From Bombyx mori (taxonomy: Eukaryota > Arthropoda > Insecta > Lepidoptera > Bombycidae), in assembly GCF_030269925.1 (NCBI RefSeq), contig NC_085117.1, forward strand, positions 1,364,001 to 1,428,000: 64,000 bases of DNA. The letters are read 5' to 3'. Each line of letters starts with the position of its first letter. Positions within the stretch are counted from its first letter, which is position 1. Below, piece by piece: positions 43,706 through 55,700 of this stretch. Below the pieces are notes generated by a model, which ran no database searches, was not told where the DNA came from, and worked only from the letters and a program-made list of their open reading frames with translations. Both the position numbers and the translations under genes were made by a program.

Positions 43706-46700
43706 ATGTTTAAAATTAACTACGTATTGTTAATTTTTGTTTTATCGAACTGTGTTAATTGTAATGTTTACATTGGGAATGGCAAAATGAAACAATTGTA
43801 CGCTTGGAAGCAATTAGGATACGATTTTAATGGAACAAAATGTAAGTTTTGTATGTTAATTTATTCAGTCTGTTAATCTGTTTGCTCTAATCTCGAAGCG
43901 GATTTGATTCTTTGCATATAATTTTATACTCACAAACGTAACTAATAGTTGAAGGTTTTTTTTTCTTTTAATTTTATTTTTAACGGAAAAAATAACACAA
44001 ATTAAAATAACCAATATTAACACAGAGTTTTGTCAACTTATTTCGTCTTGTTCAATTATTTGCGAACAGAAAATATGTCGTAATTTTGAATAATTAACGT
44101 AATGTAACCAACCAATTTTATTAACACCTAAAGTTTGCCAAGACAAACTGATATTTCATGCTCTTCCCTAATGCCTCTAAACCAGTCTTTCCCAAAGTGG
44201 GCGATAACGCCCCCTTGTGGACGCTGCAGGCTTAAGGGGGGGCGGTAAGAGACCCAGAAAAAATATGGGAGCGTTGTGTAGAAGCTTGGGAGGCGATTTG
44301 TAATTTCATCTAGGGGGACTCTTAGACACCGACTGAGCTCTCGCCATAGTGTTTTTTAGGTAGGTGAAAAAATGGGGGCGCTATAAGAGAATTTATTCTC
44401 AAAGGGGGCAGTAAACAAAATAACTTTGGGAATCCCTGCTCTAAACTGATTAGACAGACTTTAATGAAACTTATGTCACAAAAAGTAGCTTCTAACTTAA
44501 ATTGATAACCCTTTGACTGCAGTGTAGGTCACCGGTGTCCTACGCGGCTCACTCAAGTAATTATGTCGATTCCTCTTAGATCCTCTTACTAAGGCGCCGG
44601 AATATCTAGTATACTCTGGGAGAGGCGAATCCGAACGAATACTGAGAACTTTTTTTGCCTAAATGGGTGGACGACCTCACAGCCCGCCTGGTGTTAAGTG
44701 GTTACTGGAGCCCATAGACATCTACAACGTAAATGCGCCACCCATCTTGAGATGTAAGTTCTAAGGTTACCGCTTCACGCCAGAAATAGGCAGGGTGGTG
44801 GTACCTACCCGCGCGGACTCACAAGATGTCCTACCAGTAAAATGAATATATTTTTAACCTAACAAACTAAAACATACATTAACCAACAAAAAAAGGCAAG
44901 GTTCATTAATCCTTAGTAACAGAAATCGACATAATTACTCCAGGGCGTCGCGTAGGACACCGGTGACCTGCACGCCAGTCAAAGCAAAGCCGCCGTCGCC
45001 CAAATCATGTCTTGTCGGATCCCCAGGATCTACGCTCAGTGATTTAAGCTCTTCAAGCACCGGTCACCTCGTCGACTCCGACGAAGAGTTCGACGTGCAA
45101 ACTAACCCATAAACACAGCCCACTGGCTTTCTAGTCGGATCTTCTCAGTGGATCGCGTTTCCGATCCGTTGCTAAATTCAGCGAAGCACTGCTCTTGCTA
45201 GGGTTCGTGTTAGCATCGTCACTAGGTTAGAGCCCCGTGAGCTCATCTACTAGCTCTGTGAATTTAGTATAACCTCCCGAGGTCACTAGAATGGTAGGGA
45301 AAAAAACAATAATCACAATAAAACCTGCCCCACCCATCAAACTGGGACGCGTTACTACTGCTTCGCGCCAGAAAGACTCAGGGTGATGGTACCTACCCGC
45401 GCGGGCATACAAGACGTCCTACCACCATAACACAAGTCCTACGTAATCTAGAACATTCCTTGTGTAATAGATAATAATGCACATAAATTAGTTATAGATA
45501 AGCAACTCAAGCACTCAATAAAAATGTTTACGGACGTCGGCCACTAGATGGCTTCGCTTCGATTAGTTTCTCATTGCTCCTGTAGATGGCAGCAACATTT
45601 AATAAAGGATTTAGTAAATTTTCAGAAACCACAAATTGATAAAAGTTTATCAATTTATCTATAACAAATAAAGACTTGTTTAGATAAACAATAGTTAGAT
45701 CTCTTAACTTTAACAACATATAAGTTTAGGGGCATCCGCTACAAGATGTCGCTAATTTTCATACAAAAAAATATATTTTTCTTAACACGTTGACTGCGTT
45801 ATGCTGCTTAAAAAGCCCCACGCGCGACTGTCTACTAGTGCTGCAGTCAAAATCGCGTCCTTTCGCTCGTTGCGAGAGGCGACTATATCCACATTTCTAT
45901 CAGTATGTGCATATTCAACAACAATTCTTTGTGAGGCCTACCAGCTCTCATACGCACTGTGAAGAAATGCAATCTTGCCTTGAAAATACTTTTTTATATT
46001 TTTTACTAGCTGACCCGGCAGACTTCGTAGTGCCTCAATCGATAATTAAAAGACCTAAGCTTCTGTATAAACTAACCTTAAAACAAAAAAAAGATATCCG
46101 TCCAACAGGGGACACATCAAAGGGAAAACAAAATTGTTATTTTTATTTCATTCCGAGCATTTTCATATTTATTTACCTTTTAAACCTTCTCTGGACTTCC
46201 ACAAATAATTCAAGACCAAAATTAATCAAATCGGTCCAGCCGTTCTCGAGTTTTAGCGAGACTAACGAACAGCTATTCATTTTTATATATATATATATAG
46301 ATTGCTTAGATGGGTGGACGAGCTCACAGCCCACCTGGTGTTAAGTGGTTACTGGAACCCGTAGATATCTACAATGTAAATGCGCCACCCACCTTGAGAT
46401 ATAAGTTCTAAGGTCTCAGTATAGTTACAACGACTATCCCACCCTTCAAATCGAAACGCATTACTGCTTCACGGCAGAAATAGGCAGGGTGGTGGTGGTA
46501 CCTACCCGTACGGACTCACAAGAGGTCCTACCACCAGTAAGATACCTCATGCCCACTGGCTGGAACTCCCTCAAAACTGATCCTGCAGTCAACGTGTTAA
46601 AGTATCACAGTTTCAGGGCGCTCTCTTGTGTGGTGACATACACACAAGACGCAAATACGCATGTCTCGATCGATTAAGTTATTTTTATTTAATGTTTAAT

Positions 46701-49700
46701 GAATAAAGTCTATATCTTATTCTGTGCCTGGACTCTCTTTTTCTTACCATTTGCTTTGAACTATCTACCTGTGCTTGTGTTTGTTGCTATTCTCCTTCTG
46801 ATCGTTTATAAAAGTCATCATAATCATCGTCATTCTACTGTCCTTCTCCCAGTCACCTACAGTCGGCGCAACATGTTTTCTCCTTCCACACTCCTTTATC
46901 ATATACCATTTCTTCGCTCACTCCCCTCTTACACATATCATCTTTCACGCAATCCATCCATTTCTTCTTAGGTCTACCTTTTCCTCTATCGTTCCTTCCT
47001 CTTCCTCTGGTTGCTTATAAAAGAATTTTTACAATAAACAGCCGTGTGTAAAATTGGACATAGTCATTCCGGTAACGGACCTAAGACCATTATCACCTGA
47101 ACCACGCAGAAGACCTCATACTTACAACGACATAGCGTTGCTGATGTCCAAGAGCAGCGGAGGCCACTTACCCGCAGGCTGCCGTACGCTCGTTTGCCCG
47201 CGTCCGATCTTCACAAATGTAGACCGGTCATCGTTCTCGTCGAACTCGTCGCTTGCGACGCAGGGCTCGACGAGTAAATTAACCCACAGACACAGCCCAC
47301 TGAGTTTCTCGCCGGATCTTCTCAGTGGGTCGCGTTTGCGATCCGGTGGTAGATTCTGCGAAGCACGGCTCTTGCTAGGGATCGTGTTAGCAACGTCATC
47401 AGGTTTGAACCCCGTGAGCTCACCTACTAGTTAAGGCAACGCTGATATAGCCTCTCAAGACTATCAGCTTAGGTAGGAAAAAAAATATGTTTCAGATATA
47501 AAAGATGCAGACCGCATACGCTCGCCCGGAGCGATACATTTCGTCCAAGAGCTAGGAGACAGCGAGAAATTCTTTATACAGTACAATAATGTGCCGACAG
47601 GAATCAAGTTTGTCGGAGATCTGCTATTTTTGACGGTCCCAAGGAGGAGATTTGGTACGTAAACGAATTTTTTTATTTACTAGTGGTATTTGACTGAAAA
47701 GCTTCCCCGCTGGGTTAACTGTGGGAGGATTCCCTGAAAATTTCACCAGTCCAGCCATTTGGGGATAGCAATAAGGGGAAATTTGAAAGTAGCGCTACTG
47801 ACGGATAAAATAAATAGGTGGTTTATCGTGGTGTGGGCTTGATATGCGATCGTTTAACTCAAAATACCCTGGGTCATGTCACCCTGGGTCCAGGACACGA
47901 CTGGAGCTTATAGATAGAGTTTTATAATTAGGTCATATTCCCCTCTGTTTTTTTTTTATTGCGTGGATGAGCTCACAGCCCACCTGATGTGAAGTCGTTA
48001 CCGGACCCACCTTGAGATATGAGTTCTAAGGTCTCAGTATAGTTACAACGGCTGCCCCACCCTTCGAAACCGAAACGCATTACTGCTTCAAGGCAGAAAT
48101 AGGCAGGGCGGTGTCTCCCGATCCATGACACCCGCTCAGTGAGAGATCTTCTCGGTCTTATCTCATGTTATGTGGGGTAGGTGCAGCATCTCCTCTCATG
48201 TTGCACAGAAACTCGGCACGAGTTGCGCGACCGGTCGCCTGTCAGACTTGGACCCTACCAGGGTGATATCTCCAGTAATACGTCCCTCCGAACATAGCAT
48301 AGGGAGGGACCTTCTATTTATTCTATTGATGTTTCTTTTACTTTATCAGTTTTTCGGATACGTTTATGGAATATAACCGGGTTTTTTTTAGTAAAAGATA
48401 TTTAAGAATTAGAAAATAAACAAAGATAATTTTCTTTCCGTTCTTACGAAAAAGACATTGCACATTACAATCCACGGGACTTTGTTGGACAGGTGGAATT
48501 TTTAGGAAATCCTCCCACACTCTACTGGTGGTAGGATCTCTTGTGAGTCCGCGCGGGTAGAGGTACCATCCCAACATGGGATATCGATGTATATAAACCA
48601 TTGAAGAGTGTATATGAACATAAAAATTATATTGAATTACTAGCTTTGTACGGCTGCTCAAATATAATCGGTTTTCAAAAAAATAAAGAAAGAACCGATA
48701 TTTCAGATTCGTCTTTTTGAAACCCGCTCGAAATCAATGAACTTTAGCTTATACAGCATCAGCGGACCTTCGCACCTCCTAAGCTGGACGTCCACACTGT
48801 CTATCCTCTTAAAGACACTTCCCCCTCGAAAGACCACCACTTAACCTGACAATACCAATCGATTTTCAGGGATTCCATCGACGTTAAACTACATAGACAG
48901 GAGACACAGTAAAAAACTGGATCCACTTCTGAAGCCTTATCCAAATCCAGAGGCGGTCTCGTCTCTGACATCGGTATACCGGACTGCGATCGACTCGTGT
49001 GCCAGACTGTGGATGGTGGATACCGGACTGCTAGAGGTTCCCGGTATGTATACTAGACTGAAGTAATCCGACAGAGAACCAAAGTTATAGACATAGCGCA
49101 GCGAATTAGTAAGCTGAAGTGGCAATGGGCTAGTCATATTAGCCGGAAAACCGATAACCGTTGGGGCAAACGCGTTCTTGAGTGGAGACCGCGAAATGGA
49201 AAACGCAGTGCAGGACGCCCTCAGGCTCGGTGGAGTGATGATCTGTGCGGGGTGCTCAGTGGTGAACAATTGGAGAGGCTTATGTGCAGCAGTGGACTGC
49301 TATAGGCTGATGATGATGATGATGATACCGGACTTTGCCGAACAACCATTTCGTAATAAACGTATGTTGTAACTATACTTGAGACCTCAAAACTTACATC
49401 TCAAGGTAGGTGGGTGGCGCATTTACGTTGTAGATGTCTATGGGCTCTAGAAACCACTTAACACCAGGTGGGCTGTGAGCTCCTACACACATCTAAGCAA
49501 TAAAAAACAAAACAAAAAAGAGGCGTATTATATATGACGGAGAGAAGCTGGTTCCATGGTGTTTTTAAAATGATGACGTCACCGTTGCTGACGCCATTCT
49601 CTTCATGGTGATAGTAATTAAGACTCACTTTTCCAACGAATTCCATTTTTTATAGTTCAAGTGTACAGCGATAAAAACAGAGAGCTCCGCTCTGTTCGGC

Positions 49701-52700
49701 TGGTCAAGTAGGAACATAGATAATATACATAAATTAGCTATAGATAAGCAACTCAACTAGCCAGGTGGGGGAGGAAAGTCCTCGAATGGAGGCCACAAGG
49801 AGCGTGGGGCGTCCTCCAACCAGGTGGACTGACGACTTAGTGCGCACGGCGGGAAGTTGTTGGATGCGGAAGGCGGAGGACCGCATTATGTGGAAGGCAT
49901 TGGGGAAGGCCTATGTCCAGCAGTGGGCAGATAAAGGCTGATGATGATGATGATGATGAACTCAACTAGCTAAATAGCATAATCATTAAAATGTCGTAAA
50001 AGTCGTAAAGTATGTTAAACAAAATAAGACCTTAAATATGCCGATGGTGAGGTTTAGGTTTTTTTTCTTCTTTCATTTATCGCTAACAAACATTTCATTT
50101 CAGGTGCGAGAAGACAAGTGAAGCCACCGGCGATCCTGGCTTACAATTGGCTGACACATAAGCTGGATTTCAGATACGAACTGGATCCGAAGGTATTGGT
50201 CAATGAGCGAACTCCTGGTGGTACGTAATTTTCATTTTCTGATACACCTTAACGGATGATACACATCACGAGTTCGTTGATATTGACATATCTCGACATT
50301 GACACACTATGAAATTGTCGACATTGATACACTATGACATTGTCGACATTGACACACTATGAAATTGACGACATTGACACACTTTGTAATTGACGAGATT
50401 GACACACTATGAAATTGACGAGATTGACACACTATAACTTTGATCAGATTGACACACTATGACGTTGACGAGATTGACCCACTATGACATTGACGACATA
50501 GACACATTATGAAATTGTCGACATTGACACACTATGAAATTGTCCACATTGATACACTATGAAATTGACGACATTGACAAACTATGAAATTGACGACATT
50601 GACACACTATGAAAGTGTCTACATTGACACACTATGAAATTGTCGACATTGACACACTATTAAATTGTCGATATTGACACACTATGAAATTGACGAGATT
50701 CACACACTATGACATTGACGAGATGGACATCTAATAACTTTAAATAAACTAAGATTGACGGTATCACTAAACAATTGAGACATAGACCTCAAGTCTCAAA
50801 GTGGATGGTGGCAATAACTTCGTGAGGTCCGTGGGCTACGGCAATCACTTAACGGCAGGTAGGCCGTGATACATATCTACGTCTACGCAGTAATAATAAT
50901 AATAAAATAATAATAAATCCCTCAATACTATTCTCAAGCAATTTTCCTTACATTATATAGGTCTGACGTCGCTTACGATCGACGTGGAGCCGACTGCTTG
51001 TGGCGAGGCGCACGCCTACATAACGGACTTGGCGACTAATGGCCTGATTGTCTTCTCTCTGGGAGCCCGAGCTTTCTGGAGGATCGACCACCCGAGCTTC
51101 GTTCATGGCGAGAAAGCTTTGAACTTCACCGTAGCGGGTAAGTTCAAACTTCAAAAAGCACATATCGAGGGGCTTAAGCGACATTTTTGCAAATTCACAG
51201 GAGAACAATTTAAAGTTTAAAATTTGGAAAAAATCGTTACAAAAAAACACTTCTTCAATTATTCGAATGGAGTAATTTAATTGAAGTTCAATTAAAAACA
51301 TCGAACTGTTAATGCCGATACCAAATTCGTCGTCGTCGTCGTTGAAGTCGTCGTGGCCTAAAGGATAACACGTCCGGTGCATTCGTGTTGAAGCGATGCA
51401 CCGGTGTTCGAATCCCGCAGGCGGGTACCAATTTTTCTAATGAAATACGTACTCAACAAATGTTCACGATTGACTTCCACGGTGAAGGAATAACATCGTG
51501 TAATAAAAACCAAACCCGCAAAATTATAATTTGCGTAATCACTGGTGGTAGGACCTCTTGTGAGTCCGCACGGGTAGGTACCACCACCCCGCCTATTTCC
51601 GCCGTGAAGCAGTAATGCGTTTCGGTTCGAAGGGTGGGGTAGCCGTTGTAACTATACTGAGACCTTAGAACTTATATCTCGAGGTGGGTGGCGCATTTAC
51701 GTTGTAGATGTCTATGGGCTCCAGTAACCACTTAACACCAGGTGGGCTGTGAGCTCGTCCGTCCATCTAAGCAATAAAAAAAAAAAAAAAAATAAAAAAA
51801 AAATAAAACGGACCTTTAATTACAAAGATAAATGTCGCGTGTTAAATAAACCAAATAGTTTTTCACCCCTCGATATATAATTTTACTTATATATAATTAA
51901 GAAAAATTAGCCATCGCGGGAAGGCGGGCAGATGTGAAACATTGATATTATTTCATACAAGTATAGATGGTATAGATGTATGAAAAGATAGCTTACGACA
52001 GGAAATTCATGTGGCATAATCTATCTTCTATATATATAAAAATGAATTGCTGTTCGTTAGTCTCGCTAAAATTCGAGACCGGCTGGACCGATTTGCCTAA
52101 TTTTGATCTTGAATTATTCGTGGAAGTCCAGAAAAGGTTTAAAAGGTAGATAAATATGAAAATGCTCGGAATTAAATAAAAATAACAATTTTGTTTTTCC
52201 TTTGATGTGTCCCCCGTCGGACGGATTCCTTTTGTTTGTTTTAAGTTTATTTTATACAAAAGTTTAGGTCTTTTATTTATCGATTGAGGCACTACGAAGT
52301 CTGCCGGGTCAGCTAGTGAAAAATAAAATATTAATATTAAGAAACTAAGATAATATTAAGATAATTATTTTGAAATCCTAACTATACTAGTCAGGCTATT
52401 TGGTCAAAGAGCTGAAACTATTACACCGTTATTGATCCTTAATGAGGATCCTTGATAAATACTCAAGTCAATCGGATGTCTTGAAGTCAGTGAAAATTAC
52501 ATTCAAAGATTCCGTCACATAGATATATAGATACAGTAGGAACTAATGAGAAAAGCACGTTAAAAAACACATCGTTGAGATATTATGGTTTAAATGGGGA
52601 TTTCTTTGAAGTCACGAGAAATGAGATAATGATTTTATAAAAAAAGAAAAACAAGTATAAATAGAATCCGGGGGACGAGGGGGCCGAGGAGAAGCCAGGC

Positions 52701-55700
52701 CCCCCGCTTGTCCCCCAATGAATATTTAAAAAAACATTTGAAGGTGATCAATCCACCGCTTCGAGAGTCGATCTCGTACCAGTATCTCTCCTCTACCTGC
52801 CAAAGCAGTCTTTTGAAAAGCCGTTGGTATAAATTTGAGGATCGCGAGATATCGTGGGTTAGATCCCCGCATCGGGCAAAGATTCGTGTAATGGACGGGC
52901 TTGTTTGCTTTTTGCCGGGATTTTAATATCTATGTGTAAAGAAAAACATTTTTATGTAAGGGCTCGACGAGTAAATGAACCCACAGACACAGCCCACTGA
53001 GTTTTTCACCAGATCTTCTCAGTGGGTCGCGTTTCCGATCCGGTGGTAGATTCTACAAAGCACGGCTCTTGCTAGGGTTCGTGTTAGCAACACTCCCGGT
53101 TTGAGCCCCGTGAGCTCACTAGCTAGCTCGGTGAATCTAGAATTACACCTCGTGGTTACTAGAATAGGTAGAAAAAAAGCCCCCTTTGTATAGGACCAAT
53201 TCCTCATGATCTTATTGTTTTTAGGCAACGTCATTAGCTGGAAAGATGGTTTGTTCAGCATCGCTTTATCCGATGTTGGTGGCAAGAGATTGGCATACTA
53301 CCATCCCATGGTGTCGACTCACGAGTACGCCATAGACACGGCCGTCCTGAAGAATGGGGGAGCTGACTTCGACAAGGAGTATAAAGTAGGGGAATGGATA
53401 TTTTAAGGGGGGATACCGTTACATAGTTAATTGCTTACAGAAATGCCAATTGCTAATACATTTATAATTCGCAGTGGTGCCAATATGGATACATTACTTA
53501 TCCTTCGTTTGCAGAAAAACTTGTCTTAGCGCCGTAACACAGGGGAAATGTTTCAAGAGCTAGTATAGGTTACCGAAATGGTTCCTAGAAATACATTAAT
53601 GTTCACAGTGGCCCCTATGGGGATGAATTGCTTAAACCTCATTTGCAGACAGACATTTTTTAGCGCTGTAACACAGGGGAAATATTTTCAGAGCAAATAT
53701 AGGTTACAGAAATGGCTCTTAGAAATACATTATTATTCGCAGTGGTTCCAATGTGAATACATTATTTAACCTTAGTTTGCAGAAAGTTTGGTTTTAGCGC
53801 TGTAACACAGGGGAAATATTCACAGAGCTAACAGGTTACAGAAACGATGTCTTATGTGCGTGTCCGTCCGATTATCCCATCAGGTCTTATTTAATTAAAC
53901 CCCCCCTCCCCCCCGCCGCCTCTTCCAGGTGTTGGGGAGCCGTGGTCCGCTGTCCCAGAGCGGGATACACTCCCACCACGCAGCGAGTAGTGTATTGTTC
54001 TACGCGAATGTCGCCCGGGATGGGATCGTCTGTTGGAACACGAAGAAACCGCTCGTCGAGGAGAATGTCGCTCTGATCGTTCAGGATCGAGAGAAGCTGC
54101 TTTACATCACCGGTGTGTACACGCCTTAACTCGGAGAGACCTTAGGCTGTGTAGATACATACGTGTATACGCAGCTTGATAATGTATTGGCTAGTGCTGA
54201 GATATGACGAGCCTTCATTGAAGCCGTCAGCGCAAAAGTGGCTTAAGCTTACCATAGTTAGTGTGGAGATAACGAGGTGTGAATGTACTTTTACACTGCT
54301 ACGCAGGCAAAAACAGTACCCGCTAAATCTCTCCCCCTCTCTCTCTCCCCCTCTCTCTCTCCCCCTCTCTCTCTCCCCCACTCTCTCTCCCCCTCTCTCT
54401 CCCCCTCTCTCTCTCCCCCCTCTCTCTTTCCCCCCTCTCTCTCACCCCTCTCTCTCCTCTCTCTCCCACTCTCTCTCTCCCCCTCTCTCCCCCTCTCTCC
54501 CCCTCTCTCTCTCCTTCTCCCTCTCCCTTTCTTCCTCTCTCTCTCTCCCTCGTTCTCTCACTATCTCTCTCTCCCCCCTCTTTTTCTTCCTCTCTCTCTC
54601 CCCCCCTCTCTTTCTTCCTCTCTCTTATCTATGGTTGAAACTAGGTATAGGCCAGTTTTGCATCAAAATTTATGTTTTAATTAATGTAATACATAAGCAC
54701 GAATATGAAAAATGGTGGGTTAGGCCACTTTTGCGTTGACAGCTTCAATTATAGAGGCCGGTTTTCGAATGGGAAGGAATGGGAAGGAACTAAGCTCTTC
54801 ACGACAGAGATAGGCGGGCGGATTTTTTTATTATTGCCCTTGTAGGCAGACGGCATACCCACACCTGATGGTGAGTGGTTGTCATCGCCCATGGACATCA
54901 GCAGTGCCAGGGGCAGATCCGAGCCGCTACCCCGCCCTTCAAACCGAAACGCATTACTGCTTCACGGCAGAAATAGGCGGGGTGGTGGTACCTACCCGCG
55001 CGGACTCACAGGGGGTCCTACCACCAAAATTAAAGGAAGTAGTATTCATCGCCTATGGACATTAACATAGTGAGGGACACAGCCGAACTTCTAAAGATTT
55101 TCCTCCAGCCTCTTTCGAAGAGGACGCGTAGCACTCAAGAAACACCGCAGGGGGTCAGGGGGGGAGGTCGTTTTAGACACGGTACGGAACTCAAACCGGA
55201 TGTACCAGCTCACGGCCCACCCTCTATTAAGTGGTGTCCGGAGCCAATAAAGATAAGTGTACTCCGTGCCCAACCAGAAACTGCCCGTCACATTGTAATT
55301 GATCCCTGGCGCCCATGGACAACACCAGAGCGGATAGCCGGGCGCTCAGCTCGCGAGTTATTCAATCGATGGACGTTCCCGATTTTCAGATTTAGCGATA
55401 AGGCAGAATGAGCTTTACGTGTTGGTCAATAAAATGCCAGTTTTTGTATTTTCAATGTTGAACAAAGAAGAATATAATTTCTTCATGCACAGGTGAGGCT
55501 CGTGGTCCGCATTCGATAGTGTCATAATTTTATTAAATAATATCTATACTTCTATACTATAATAATATTATAAAGAGGATATATTTGTTTGTTTGTTTGT
55601 ATTGAATAGGCTCCGAAACTACTGGACCGATTTGAAAAATTCTTTTTCCATTAGAAGCCGACATTGTCTGTGATGACATTGGCTACTTTTTTTAAAAAAA

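Larger units (their letters stand above)
45786..46596. mobile_element. TTAA-flanked MITE (piggyBac-like) with nested Helitron-like and Bm1 elements
   Basis: 12-bp perfect inverted ends CACGTTGACTGC / GCAGTCAACGTG flanked by TTAA on both sides (45782-45785, 46597-46600). Inside lie a Helitron-like element (46006-46301) and a Bm1 (46302-46542). Superfamily is inferred from the TTAA target only. Confidence 0.8.

Noticed and set aside
45790..46344. 184-codon frame
   Set aside because: Runs through the TTAA MITE into the Helitron-like element; the protein-like text is repeat sequence that recurs at 52.0-52.3 kb and 8.3-8.6 kb on the other strand.
49178..49372. Small open frame ending near the (ATG)n tract
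   Set aside because: It is an alternative frame of an RTE LINE C-terminus.
54176..54739. Serine/leucine/proline-rich frames of up to 187 codons
   Set aside because: Pure translation of the CT microsatellite.
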